From assembly GCA_027704905.1 (NCBI GenBank), contig CM051002.1, forward strand, positions 7,573,883 to 7,637,882: DNA of 64,000 nucleotides, given 5' to 3'. Positions 45,932-59,504 of this stretch are shown here, in pieces. Below the pieces are notes generated by a model. It was not told where the DNA came from. It did not search any database and saw only the letters and a list, made by a program, of their open reading frames with translations. The DNA is from Muraenolepis orangiensis (lineage: Eukaryota; Chordata; Actinopteri; Gadiformes; Muraenolepididae). A program made the translations under genes and the position numbers. Every line of letters starts with the position of its first letter. Within the stretch, counting starts at the first letter, position 1.

Positions 45932-48877
45932 CAGGGGTGGGGAACCTTTCCTATCGAGGGCCATTTCAATTTGTATAACATCCTTTGAGGGCCATACTAA
46001 ATAATTGAACACATATCACACTAACCTCTCTAATGCGATGACTGGAATTGCTTTTCTTTGCCGAGGCGTCTGATGTCAGATGGTAGTGATGATGATGATG
46101 ATGATGATGATGATGCTACTCGCAGCTGGTGTCTCCAGGTTTGAGTCAGTCTTGAGCACAGCTGTTGGTTGTCCCAAAAAGAGATGCATACTTGAGATGC
46201 GTGTCTCCTGCGAAAGGGAACATCCTCAGGACCCACATACAGTTTATAGAATTCGAGCAGAGGGAGGTTTTTGTACCTAGCTTTGAGCTTGTCGTTGCTT
46301 TGCAGCTCAATTTTTTGAAAGTTGAAGGTTGTCAGGTACATCAGCTGGTTCCACATTAAAAGGCATAGCAAATATGCTTAGTTCCTTTTGTTTACTTTTC
46401 ATGTCCTGAAACCTCTCCCCAAATGCCTCAATGAGTTTGGCGCAACTCACCAGCATCTTCAGATGTCACAGCAGGCTCTTGTTCTTGCAAAGTAGGAAAA
46501 TGCACAGTGTTGCCTTTTTCCAGTTGCCCTTGCCACAGCTTTACTTTAGCTTTTTACAGTTTACAGTTGAACACAGGCTGAGAAGCTAGTTGGGACCTTG
46601 GAGCTTGATGTTCAGCTCTGAGAGGTACTTCGTAATGTCCACCATGAAGGCCAAATCAAACAGCCGCTTGCTATCGCTGAGTTCCACGACAGCTTTTCCC
46701 TTCATCTCCATGAATTGTTTTACTTCTTCCCTCAGTTTGTAAAACGGTGTGACTCAGTCATCACACCTCACAATGTTAAACCAGATCTCCATACTCCCAC
46801 TAGAGCTCACTCAGCAGCTCCTTGAACTGGCGGCTGTTTAGCCCTCTGCTTTTGACGAAATTGATGGTGGAAACGGCAGTCGTCATTACATTGTTGAGCT
46901 TCAGGGAATGCGCACACAGACTATCTTGATGTATGAAACAGTGACATACAACTAAATCACTTGGATCAAGACTAAGGCGACTCATTTATTTTTTGACCAA
47001 TGCAGTTAATCCCTTTTTGCTGGCCCACCATGGCTGGCGCTCCATCTGTGGCAAGGCCACTTAACTTTTCATATGGTAGTTGAAATTATTTCATAGTTAA
47101 AATAACTTAACTTAAAAGAACAAACAAATCCTCACCTTTGGTAGTGCTATGCATAGCTTGCCAAAGACAGCAATTCCTCCCTCGTATCCCGGCAGTAAAC
47201 CCACGCACAAAAATGGGTAGTTGGGCGTTATGTCAGACATATTAGTTATGTCTGTTGTTTCGTTGCAGGCCAGAGAGAAAAGCTGGAAATTTCTTGCAGC
47301 ATCCTTCAGGGTTATTTCAATATCTTGTGCCATTCCGCTCTGCAACGGTTCTTCGAGACAAACTGACACTTTGGAACAATTTTTTTGTCCGGTGCTAGCA
47401 GCTTCACGGCGGCCCCTCTCTTCCGCGATCTCCACTGGCTTCCGGTAAATGCTCGCATCAAATTCAAGACTCTGGTGCTGACTTTTAGGGCAGTCAATGG
47501 AACTGCCCCGGCCTACCTCCAGGCGTTGGTCAAACCCTACATCCCAGCCAGAGCGCTTCGCTCAACTTCTGCCAGGCGACTTGTTCGACCTTCACTAATG
47601 TCAACCAAACATCGCTCGTCCAAAACCCAGCTATTCACGGCTCTGGCTCCACAGTGGTGGAATGAACTCCCGTCTCATGTCAGGACGGCAGAGTCCCTCG
47701 CCAGCTTCCGCAAGAGACTCAAGACCCACCTGTTCAGAGTCCACCTGGACTCTCCTTGACCCCTCCTTCTCCTTTGTGAAACCCCTAAACTTGCTTAAGT
47801 CCTGACATTAATAGCTCTTAGCATGTTGTATATGTTAGCAAGTGTATATCCTTAATGTTGATAACACGCTCTTATCACAGCTACTTAAGCAGGTGACCTA
47901 GCAGTACGAAATTGTGTTATTCATCTTGTTAAAATGAATACTTGTGAACTGCTGTATTTTTATGTTTGCGTACCCCAGTGTTATGCTATTGTCTGCTTCA
48001 ACTAATGTACACCTTGTAAGTCGTTTTGGATAAAAGCGTCTGCCAAATGCCCTAAATGTAAATGTAAAATAGGCATTCCTTCACAAATTGTCCTTCTGAA
48101 TGAGGTTTCAGCTTCTTAGCTATTAGCTGGCCCACCACAAAACTTGCCTGCATAATATTGTCTCTGTCAGAATGAGGTCTTGTGAAAACTGCTTGTTGGG
48201 CACCCAAACTCCGCCGAAGAGCGCTATCTTTATCCAATAGCATTTGTCCTTGCAACTCATTCAGTTTAGCATGTTTTGCACTGTAATGACGCTCGAGATT
48301 GGCCTTTTTTTTATTACTGCGTGCGAGTCTCCATAAACTAGGCACACTGGCATGCCTTTCACTTCAACCCAAAAATATGAGTTTGTCCATTTCTCTTGGA
48401 AAGCGCGACATTCCAAATCTACTTTTCTTTTCTTGACATCCGCCATGATGCATGATGCAGTGTAACCGCTACATGACTGTGGTGGAAAGGGGCGTGGCTG
48501 GGAGCCATGGGGCAAACTCACGGGGGTTAACGCCCCTATACGTGATAAACGTGATTGCGCTAACTTATATGTTCTGTGTTCTGACGTTTCCTTGGTTTAC
48601 AGTGAGAGCGGACGCAATCGCGTACATAACAAACAGGTGCGTCAAACCCGTGAGTTCGCCGCTCCCGCTTCCCCCGTTACCAGTGTAACGCTAAGCCACG
48701 CCCCTTTCCACCACAGTGACTCGCCTGAGATTTTTTTAATTTAAATAGGTGCTGGTGTTTGTTACATTCACCCTGACAGTTATTTTTTTTTTAAGTTTAA
48801 AAGTATATACATTTTTATTTTCATTTTTTTTCGCGGGCTGGATTAAACTGTCACAGGCCGGGCGTTCCCCACCCCTG
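45932..48877 (-). mobile_element. hAT element (Charlie / GTF2IRD2-like transposase), interrupted by a LINE
   Basis: The ends are perfect 14-bp inverted repeats, CAGGGGTGGGGAAC. They are flanked by GCCTAGAG on the left and GCCGAGAG on the right, an 8-bp target duplication with one mismatch, as expected of hAT elements. The - strand keeps broken transposase pieces in the right order. KRKVDLECRAFQEKW is near 48400, LERHYSAKHAKLNELQG near 48280, and LKDAARNFQLFSLACNETTD near 47290. CHCFIHQDSLC is near 46930, and the C-terminal LKARYKNLPLLEFYKL near 46270. Several frames are broken, so the element looks inactive. The LINE at 47405-48067 splits the coding region. Confidence 0.85.
47405..48067 (+). 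mobile_element. 5'-truncated L2-like LINE inserted in the hAT element
   Basis: A frame ending at 47759 keeps the RT C-terminal motif LHWLPVNARIKFKTLVLTF and the later APQWWNELPSHVRTAESL. A 3' UTR of about 300 bp follows, ending in AAATGT units. It inserted inside the hAT transposase gene, so it is younger than that element. Its 3' UTR also occurs alone at 12539-12737. Confidence 0.8.
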
Positions 48878-48907
48878 GCCGAGAGAGAGACAAAGCGGTA
48901 TCAAATG

Positions 48908-49620
<713 letters not shown>

Positions 49621-50089
49621 CTGCCAGTGGCCCTCTCCCCTGAACCAGAAAGAGATAGAATAGAGAGTGAAGAGAGACGAGAGAGGTGGGAGAGACGAGC
49701 TGAGAAAGCAACAAAACAACCCAATAAACGAGCAGCAGAGAGGCCCTATGAATTATAAGGAGGAGTCGGAGGGAAGAGAAAAGCATACACAAAACAACAG
49801 ATGATCAATTATGGCTGGTTTTTCGGGAGGCCCCAGACGACAAAGGGGCTAGCTATAGGCAGAGCCGTGTCGTTTGTTCGTCAACGGAATGTTCACCGTA
49901 CGTATGTTGTCTCTTCTGTAAGGCGCATTAGCATTCTCCTCCTCCACAATCACTCAGTCTCTCTCTTTCTCTCTCGCTCTCACTCACTGCTGCCCATAAT
50001 GGTTATTTTATAAATAATTAGGTATGGATATGAAAATGTAAATATATATATATATACATTCAAAGGGCCCCTATTTTACCACCAGGTGT

Positions 50090-50237
<148 letters not shown>

Positions 50238-50268
50238 TGAGCCATTATCAGGCCGTTTCGAAATTGTG

Positions 50269-50414
50269 TCATGTGACTACCCTCTAGTGACATCACAAGG
50301 GCGAGTTTCCGCCCAGATGTATGATGGGTATGAGACAAGCCTACCAGTAGGTACAGTCCACTGGGTGGGCCGGTGGACTGATAGAGTCATCGTCACTAGA
50401 GGGTAGTCACATGA
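50269..50414. repeat. Perfect 23-bp inverted repeat, 100-bp spacer
   Basis: The arms 50269-50291 and 50392-50414 are exact reverse complements. Inside the spacer, AGTCCAC and GTGGACT form a second smaller palindrome. Confidence 0.85.
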
Positions 50415-50870
50415 CCACTTGAAATGGATGGACATGGCTAACCATACTGGTCGTGTAGCAGGGGGCCCTTAAACAGGCTGCATTGTATTTCACTCTCAAG
50501 ATAAATATTTGACACATATAGCCTACATCTTTGTATTACAGTTCAGGGAATGCATCTTTAATCAACCTAACTATTGAAATAGCATCAATGGGCACAATAT
50601 AGTCTGACAAACAGCTTTGGTCTGCTAATATCCATATACATCATCAGAATTTGTAATACTACTAATAATAATAATATTATTATTACTAATAATACTAATA
50701 ATACTAATAATAATACAATATTATATATTTATATTTATAATTATAATAATATCACACATAATGATTTAAAATAATAATAATAATAAAAAATGATGATGTA
50801 ATTGTAATAATTTTATTTTTTTTAAAACAACGAAATTATTTCAAGTCTTAATCTCACTTTCTCTCTACAG

Positions 50871-51108
50871 AATATGTGATTTCTTATTCCTCTGCGACAG
50901 CTATACAACTTCACCAGTCTGCAGTCATCACTACCAAATGGTTCTCCATCTCTGCTACGAACTGGGCTGCAGTGAAAATAAGTTACAAATAATCCTCAAT
51001 AAAAGTGATGGTAAAGTGGAAACATGTGCTGCTGAAGACATCATTCTGGGTTGTATAAACCCCAAAATCGACCCCGATCACTTTTTAGCTACAATTCATT
51101 GGAACTGA
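50871..51108 (+). CDS. Candidate terminal exon of an unidentified gene
   Basis: A pyrimidine-rich tract ending CTCTCTACAG at 50870 gives a good acceptor. The following frame is open for 77 codons (50875-51105) and ends in TGA at 51106-51108. The peptide is Cys-rich and balanced in composition, with LCDSYTTSPVCSHH near its start and DGKVETCAAEDIILGC then DPDHFLATIHWN at its end. AATAAA signals at 51815 and 51831 would close a 3' UTR of about 700 bp. I do not recognise the family and found no upstream exon, so it could be a real gene's last exon, a fossil exon, or chance. Confidence 0.35.
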
Positions 51109-51839
51109 GCAGTAATCAATAATCTGTCTATAACCCAGCAATGGTGTTTTCCGTTAATTTTCCACAAAGACAGAGTTGCCAGATCTGGCAAGAAGAAACA
51201 CACAATTTCAGCTTCGGAAATGAATTGCATGAATGGACAGGGTTCGTGTTAGTTGTTTACATGCGGTGCCTGCATGCTAATCAGAGTATACATATACTTT
51301 ATTTATATGAAACAGCTGATCTAAAAATCAGTTTAAGAAAATAGTGATATATGTAATATATATTGGTGGGTGAAATGCACTTTGAGAAGTGCTGCTAAAG
51401 TTTTGAGTTGACTTTGCCTGCCTCTGTATGAGCCTATAGCGATGTTTTGTGTTTGTAAACATTGGCGTCATTTCCACGCATGGGCAGTTTTATGGTTGGC
51501 AAAAGGTTGTGTGTTATTGTTCCTGTAATGTAGAAAGTATGGCGTGCTCGAATGATTCACGCGATGTCTCTGAATACGTAAAAACTCTCATTCAATTCGC
51601 GAGTTCTAGATATTCTTAAACATTTTGGCCAGATTTGAGCTTCAGTGATATTCACACCTGATCGACATGCCAGGGATAAACACAAAGAAGTTTCTCAAGG
51701 CTTTCAAATCGCTGGAAGCTAATCAGTTTTTCCTTAGTGGTCACGCTGTGGTATCACTAAGTCGAAGATGGTGTCCGTATTATTATATTTGAGATAATTC
51801 GTACCAAAACATTGAATAAAGCCAACTCTAAATAAAAGT

Positions 51840-53230
51840 TTATAAACTGGACATAATCGTTACCCAATGCTGACAGGAACTGTATGCCACTTGGCGAGTG
51901 ACCACAGGCTCCCAGTTCTTCCTATGAATTACATTTATCCAGGCCTCTCGCTTTGGTTCTAGTTCTGGAAAACTCAGGAAACTATATACTAGAACCCTTT
52001 TGAAACCGATTTCTGCAACCAATAACACAAACAATTGCCAGCAGTATGCCTCTTACAATGGTTACTTTCCTTACAATGGTGTTCATTCATCTGTAAAGTT
52101 CAGGTCACGCGTCGCTTTTTGCTCACCACAACACATAACAAACACACGTGACTTGGGCTGTGACGGCATGAGAAACATCGCTATTTAGATTTGGGACCGT
52201 CATTTCTGACCAATCAGCACATCTCTTCCGGCACTCCTCTCTCTCTCAGCTCCTACACATGCTTTCCAATGTTCTCTTCCTAGAACTCAACTCCTGTGAG
52301 ATTTCAGAGCGAGACTTCTGGAGCGAGACTTGGTTGGATGCAATAACAAACAGACCGGATCAAGCGAAAGACAAATACGTTTTATTCCTCTGTATGGACA
52401 ACAAGCATGTTTAGAGGAAGTACATTGACGAGCTCAATTGCCCCAGAGGGTTACAATTGTAGACGTTTCGGAGCTGCGTTCTCGCTCAATACTTGACCGA
52501 TTTCACAAATTGTTGTTATTATTATTGTTATTAGTTATTTAAAAAACTGCGGGAAAATGGTTTAGTGTGGCCTATACTACGGAATTGGATTTACAAGGGT
52601 TCCTGTTTTTTTTTCAAACCGCAGTGGTTCAAAAATGAATAACGTAACCCATCATAGTACATACTTACCATTAACATAAGCATTTCATCATATAACAGTG
52701 CATGCTGAATATAACAAACAGAAAACAAACAAACAAAAAGAAAAAAGTCAGTGTCAAACTTAACACAGAAACCTGTGTGCCCTCTTCATGACGTCACAAT
52801 GTAATGGACATCATCCACACTCATCTGAACCCCAACATATATGAGAAACTCCAGCTGTCTTTAAATTGAAGTTCCACTAAATGGTCTTGCTGAGGCTTGT
52901 TAATCCAGATACATCCAGATGAAAAATCCTTCGCCAAAATCCCCGGGAGAAAGGGAATAAACAAATCAAGAAAATAAGCTATCCCTAGAGAGAGGCCTAA
53001 GTACAAAAAAATAAATCTAAATCTAAATTGTCACGCAAGTAATCCCTTTTAAACAACTAATAGGCCCTTATTCTCTCTGTCTGTGTTTCTTTAGCCTGTG
53101 TGAACAAGCTCTCAAACAGACCTTGTCCTACTTTATTTTAATGAAATCTCCAAAGCCACATAACCCCCTTCCAAACAAATCAGGAAGTCACCCTCCCTCC
53201 GGTGACCCTGGGGGATAACCCCTGATGGAA
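51840..53230. other. Unassigned AT-rich stretch
   Basis: No supported gene and no strong repeat. A short ATG frame ending at 52410 has protein-like composition but no recognised family. Confidence 0.4.
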
Positions 53231-53247
53231 CTCCTTGGGTTACGATA

Positions 53248-53405
<158 letters not shown>

Positions 53406-53495
53406 AGGGTTATGCATGTGTGACTCACATGGAGCCTGTGAGATTTGAATGAAGGGGCTGAACAAACAAAAACGTAACTTGAAACACTCAGTAGC

Positions 53496-53888
53496 TGGGT
53501 TTCCATCTAACAGTCGAAGCTAATTTGAAGCGAACTTTCGGAAGTTTGAAACAAAGAAAATGGGAATTAGTTGTGTTTCAGTCAACTAGTTGGAGCAAAC
53601 AAACTAAGTCAGCGATGATGGATATTGGGCCGCGACATAAGCCATGTCATAGGGGTCATAGGAACGCTTGAGAAGAAGTCAGGTTAGTTCAAAGTTCGCT
53701 GCGTCAGAATTGATTCGGGCAACGTTTCCATCTCCGCTTTTGTGAATGAACTAAATTAGAATCATCAGTCATAAACCACCTCAAGCAAGAGTACAAACTT
53801 TTAATGTGAATCAGAGGAAGTTTGATTTCCATCAACATTCTTAATGCAATACTTCAAAATGAGAATCAAAATATGGTGATGGAAACCC
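53496..53888. mobile_element. MITE-like element with GGGTTTCCATC ends
   Basis: Begins GGGTTTCCATC and ends with its reverse complement GATGGAAACCC. About 393 bp, no coding capacity. A partial reverse relative lies at 43327-43555. Confidence 0.6.
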
Positions 53889-54363
53889 GACTTGTGTTAG
53901 CCTACGATGAAATGTAATGAAATGTAATGAAATGTAAGCTTCTGGCTGTTGAAAGTCTGCTCTCCATTAAAGTAGTTTATACTAGTTGTTTGCAGATGTT
54001 CCTACTCTCTTTATCCTGTGCTCTTGTTCAAGGAAGATTATTTCACTATTTTCTAAGCACCGTAAGCCGGAAAATAACATACACTGTGTGTTTTGACAGG
54101 GCGGGGGATAACTGGCTTTTTCTATCCAAGCTACTGGACCAATGTGTTTATATTTTGACTGGTGGTTTAATTACAGCTTGAGCTGTGCATTAGCTCTCTC
54201 CGATTACTACGCTCTCTGCTTGAGTCATCACGCCTTGGATTACGGCAGTGGGGAAAACGCACACACACCCTGATCACATTTATATTTAAATTCCAGCCTG
54301 ATTTAAATGTAAATTCATCTTATTTTTTTAATTTTTATATTTTGGCTCCTTGCGGGTGGGTGG

Positions 54364-54475
54364 GTGTGCGTGTGTGTGTGTGTGTGCATACGCGCGTGTG
54401 CACATGCGCTTGTGTGTGGATGTGTGTGTGTGTGTGTGTGTGTGTGCACATGCATGCGTGTGTGTGTGTGTGTGC

Positions 54476-54514
<39 letters not shown>
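54364..54514 (+). repeat. (GT)n-rich compound microsatellite
   Basis: GT array with GC, CA and AT interruptions. Confidence 0.92.
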
Positions 54515-54516
<2 letters not shown>

Positions 54517-54708
54517 TGGGGAGGAGATTCTGCCCAGGTAAGCGTATTTTTTCACATGGGGGGGTATGTGTTTGAATCTAAACTAATTTGAATAACGTGT
54601 GAAAGTGGTGTGAAAGCCAATTTGGTGTAATTGAGCTGAGCTCTTTAGAACACCTGCAACTGGATTAGTGGCTGACATTAAGTTGTTTTGCTACCAAACA
54701 ACTTAATG

Positions 54709-55083
54709 TCTCCCACTCCCTCCCTCTCCCTCCCTTCTCCCTCCCTCCTCCCTCCCTCCTCCCTCCCTCCTCCCTCCCTCTCTCCCTCTCTCCCTATCCT
54801 CCCTCTCCCTCCCTCCTCCCTCCCTCCTCCCTCCCTCTCTCACTCTCTCCCTCTCTCCCTCTCTCTCCCTCTCTCCCTCTCTCCCTCTCTCCCTCTCCCT
54901 CCCTCTCTCTCCCTCTCTCTCCCTCTCTCTCCCTCTCTCCCTCTCGCTCCCTCTCTCTCGCTCCCTCTCTCTCTCTCTCCCTCTCTCCCTCTCTCCCTCG
55001 CTCCCTCTCTCCCTCCCTCCCTCGCTCCCTCGCTCCCTCTCTCCCTCTCTCCCTCTCTCCCTCTCTCCCTCTCTCCCTCTCCC
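54709..55083 (+). repeat. Long CTCCC/CTCT polypyrimidine tract
   Basis: About 375 bp almost wholly pyrimidine on +, built of CTCCC, CTCTCC and CTCT units with only a few A or G interruptions. Confidence 0.95.
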
Positions 55084-55267
55084 GCCCCAGTTCTCCTCCA
55101 GCCTGCAGCCTCCTATTATTGGGTTTAACTCAACAGTTTTAATGGAACTCTGCGTAGGCAGCGTAATTTTTTTGTTGTTTGTCGTTGTTATTTATTTGTA
55201 TTTGTACGTGATTTTGTCCAATAGGGCTGATGACGTGGTGTATTTTTGTTGTTTGTTTGTCTGCTTT

Positions 55268-55750
55268 GATAATTTTTAAGATTCAAAGATTCAAGATTTT
55301 TTTTATTTGCCATAATTGTGTACAGCACAATGGAATGCTTACTCCCCATTCCCTCCCGCAGTATGAATTTCCTAAAATGTAACACTATATACTTAACTAT
55401 GAACTATACTTACATACCTACTACTATACTATACAACACTATACTATAACAATACTGTACACAATACAAATACAAATAAAAAGACAACAAAGTGACTGAT
55501 GGATGAGATTTACATATATTGAATTGTGAAAAAAGCATTTAAAAAGCATTTTAAAGTGCCAGTAGTGCAGCAGCATCATGGATACACTGCAGTACAGTGC
55601 AGAACAGTGCAGTCACTGTAATGAGTCCAGAAAGTCCAGCAAAAGTATGGTAGTGTAATGTAATATATATATATGGATGACAATGTTATGATAGTGGCAG
55701 CACTCCTAGCAGTTCAGTAGGCGCACTGCCTGTGGATAAAAACTGTCCTT
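55268..55750 (-). mobile_element. LINE 3' end, family C, long reverse copy
   Basis: The longest copy of the family also present at 22665-23036, 24940-25125 and 30655-30930. It includes CAGTAGTGCAGCAGCATCAT-type words and, at its right end, the reverse of CTGAACTGCTAGGAGTGC. Confidence 0.6.
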
Positions 55751-55779
55751 AAACCTGGTACTCCTTACTGTACGAATGA

Positions 55780-58694
55780 TGCGGAACCGGGGACCGGACG
55801 TTAGGGGGAAGAAGAGATGGTGCCCAGGGTGGTTGTGGTCCTTTGTGCATACATAAGCGAACGACAGGCTCGTATTCAATGTCCACCGGTGGAAAACTTA
55901 GGGAAACTGTATCATCTGCCTTCGGAGACATGATGTCGGAGGGGGTTACCGATGCAGCTATCGAGCCGACGGATTTTCCGACACCGGGCGGGACAGAACA
56001 AAGGCTCTCTCCGGTTAAGAACGCGGAGGGGGGGTATGTCTCATGATAAAAAGATCTGGTGAACCAAAGCATGTACATACCCTCAAGCTTTCTGTTCCCC
56101 GGACCTGGAGTACTGGATGCTTATGTGCCGTCCATACTGGCTACCGGGAGTTACAGCGGTAACCGTGGACCGCTGTTTACATTCCCCCACAAGCCACACA
56201 CGGACACAGCGCTGAAGGAACTGTACGGGGCTATCAGCGAAACAGGAGTCTGCCCACCGAGGCTGCTTCATCGTGGCGGGGGACTTCAAACCAAGGCCAC
56301 TGAAGAAGGTTCTCCCGAATTCTACCAAACATAAAGAGCAAACACAAGGGGCGAGCGGATCCCTGACCAATGCTACAATCCCTTCCCGGGATGGCTACAA
56401 GGCCCTCTCCGCCCACCGTTCGGCAAATCAGATCACCGCTCTATCAGCTGCCTCCCCGTCCTATAGGCAGAGACTGAAGCAGCAACCGATCGCTGTGAGG
56501 AGGTCCAATGCTGGCGGACCACTCAGATTCTACGGCTGCAGGATTGTTTTGATCACGCTGACTGGCAATGTCGCGGTGCCTCGGACAATAACTCAAACGA
56601 GTCCAGCGTCGTCGGTCACCGGGGTCATCAAGAGTGCATAGATGACGTTGTTCCGACAAGTCGGTGGATATATCCCAACCAGAAACCGTGGATTAACGGG
56701 CGATGTGCGCGCTGCCACATGCGCTAACGCGCCCCTTTTGGTACGGGAATACGGAGGAAGATACGAGAGCCCGTTACGACCTCCGTAAGACCATGTCACT
56801 GCCCAAGCGGGAGTATAAGGACAGAAGTGGAAGATAAATTCAAGAAACACGATGCGAGGGGTTGTGGCAGGGGAGGCCAGAAGATCAACGAAACTTCAGA
56901 GGAGAACCAGTTGTGTAGAAGAAATCCTCTAACCTCCCTCCCAGCGAGAGCCTAAATACATTTTGGCTCGTTCGACTGTAAACGGCAGCCCGCCGAGCCA
57001 AGCACCGACTGGGGAACCAGCCAGCTGCGCATCTCGGAGGCGGCTGTGCGCCGCACCTTAAGCGGTGAACATCCGTTTAAGGCGGCAGGCCCCGACGACA
57101 TCCCGGGCCGCGTCCTCAGGAGCATGCGCAGGGACCAGTTGGCAGGAGTCTTGCAGACATCTTCAACATCTCCCTGTCCCAGGCTGTTGTCCCGCGGTCT
57201 TCAAGATATCCACCATCGTGCCTGTCCCCCAAACAAACCAAGGTAACATGCCTGAATGACACAGACCTGTGGCCCACCTGATCGTTAGCAAATGCTTCGA
57301 GAGGGTGGTCAAGGACTTTATTTGCTCCGTGTCCTACCACGATGCGGACCTGGCAATTTGAATATCGTCAAATAGATCACGGACGACGCAAATAGCACAG
57401 CCCTCCACACTGCCACTTTCCCACCTGGAGGGGAAGAACTGTTATGTGACGAATGCTGTTGTGGACTACAGCTCAGCATCACACATAGTTCCTGCCCAAG
57501 CTCGACACCAAGCTGAGAGGTATAGGCGTACCCCATCCATGTGCAGCTGGATACCTGAACTACATGTAGGACAGCCGCAGGTGGTGGGCCATGGGCAGCA
57601 CACATCAGACCACGACCCTCAACACGGGAGCCCCCAGGGATGCGTGCTGAGCCCTCTCCTCTACTCCCCTCTACACCCACGACTGCATGGCGATGCACAG
57701 CTCCAACGTCATCGTCAAGTTGCTGACGACACGACAGTGTGGGCCTGATCGCGGCGCGACGAGACAGCCTACAGGGAGGAGTCGGATCGCTGGAGCAGTG
57801 GTGCAGGAGAAACAGCCTCGCCCTCAACGTCAAGAGACCAAGGAGCTGATGTGGACTATCAGGAGGCAGAGGGGAGAGCACAGCCCTACTCCATCGACGG
57901 CGTTGCAGTAGAGAGGGTCAGCAGCTTCAATTCCTCGGCGGTTTGCAACATCTCCGAGGACCCACATGGTCCCACGCCACCACACACGGGTGAAAAAGGG
58001 CCAACAACGCCTGTATTTTCTCAGCGTCTGAAGAAATTCAAGCATGGGCCCCCGAATCCTGAGAACATTCTACAACGGCACATCGAGAGTTGTTCTGAAG
58101 TGTGTCATCACGCTGGTACGGGAACGCACGGCACTCGAAGCGAGAGCGCTTCAAAGGGTGGTGCGGACGGCCCAGGATATCTGTTTGGAGGTGAGCTCCC
58201 CTCCCTCCTGACATTACAAACCAGCGGTTGCGTGGCCAAGGCAAAAAGGAATGATAAAAAGACATTGCCACCCCAGCCACGAACTGTACTCACTATTACC
58301 GTAAGGCAGGCGATACCGCAGTATCAAGTGTTCATACAATAGGCTTAGAGATAGATTCCAAGCCAGGCCATCAGCTGTGAAAACAAGGCGTATAAATATA
58401 ACAATGTATATTTTATTACATGGATTTATATATAATATATTGCATTTTGGGCTGATTTTGCCTTTTATAAATGCATTTTTATTTTTATTTTTATTTTTAT
58501 TTTTAGTTATTTTATATTCTATATTCTTTTATTCTATTATTTTATTCTATTTTTTAGTCATTTATTTTATCTTATTCCTATAAACTGCTGTCTGTCGTCG
58601 GTATTGCACACAAGAATTTCACATCACTGCTTATACTAAACTGTAAAACTGTGAAGTGACAATAAAACTTGGACTTGACTTGATTGACTTGACA
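55780..58694 (+). mobile_element. Decayed non-LTR LINE with endonuclease and RT remnants
   Basis: Broken + strand frames keep endonuclease-type words near 56180-56320 (in mixed frames, including FIVAGDFK). RT words follow: GSPQGCVLSPLLYS near 57635, then an ADDTT catalytic-type box near 57725. C-terminal words include LKKFKHG and GGELPSLL. A T-rich 3' UTR ends in a repeated CTTGACTTGA tail near 58694. Many frameshifts and stops mean it is dead. It belongs to the CR1/L2/Rex1 assemblage of fish LINEs; I cannot fix the clade by eye. Confidence 0.7.
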
Positions 58695-59334
58695 TGGTCC
58701 CTTATTCGACACTTGGTCCATAAAAGATATCCTAAAGCTTGGTAGTCAACACACGACTTTCTTTTCCCCCGTCCTTACGACCCTCTGGATGGCAGTCTTG
58801 TCCTGTGCGGTGTATTTCTTTGTATATTTTGATCAATACTTGGATCTCAAAGCGTCTCGCATGCGCAGCACATGCCCATGTGCACGAGAGCCACCAGGGA
58901 CCCTACACTAAGTATCTGTGTATGTGTTGGTTCTCGCCGGGTGGAGGCATTAAGTTAAGATAAGATAGTTCACTCATTTGAAAAAGCACATAGGGCGATA
59001 AAACAGTAACTTCTAAATGTACCCTGAGTATTTCACAAGCACCCGCTGCTATTTTCCATTTAATTTAATTGTTTTGTTGTAAAAAATCGATCTTTCTGTG
59101 TGAGATGCCATTTTGTCTGTCACGTGACCAAATTCAGCAGCTGACAGCAGTGACGTCAACAGTGCCCCAGTCGCCAATCGAGCAGTCATTCACTATTGTT
59201 CGGCATGTGCATTGTGCGTTGATTTTGATCGTTCAATATCGATACAATGCAGTATTGTATCGCAAAATACTGCAAGGGATCAGACCAAAGTAATCCGGAC
59301 CATGCACACTGGGACGGACTCCTGGGATGGACAG

Positions 59335-59504
59335 GCAAGCTTGGGTGTGCAGCCGACATGTTCTGGAAGAAGACTTTGACAACTATTGTCAGTTCAAGAG
59401 TGGCTTTGCTCATCGCCTGTTCTTGAAGCCTGATCTGTTCGCCCAGCCCGACGGTGACGCTCCTACAGAGCAAGACCTAAGCAGTGCCAAGAGAGCAAAG
59501 ATAA
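59335..59504 (+). pseudogene. THAP-like half-domain exon (gene fragment or unlinked exon)
   Basis: An acceptor AG at 59333-59334 and a strong donor GTGAGT at 59505 bound an open frame. The frame reads WVCSRHVLEEDFDNY, then GFAHRLFLKPDLF. CSRH followed by an EDF-type segment resembles the second half of a THAP C2CH zinc finger, where the last Cys and His are C-x2-H. I did not find the first half nearby. It may be an exon of a gene extending beyond view, or a relic of a THAP-bearing transposon. Confidence 0.35.

Noticed and set aside
52258..52410. Short ATG frame ending KYVLFLCMDNKHV
   Set aside because: 51 codons only, no family, no upstream support; kept only as a note in the region entry.
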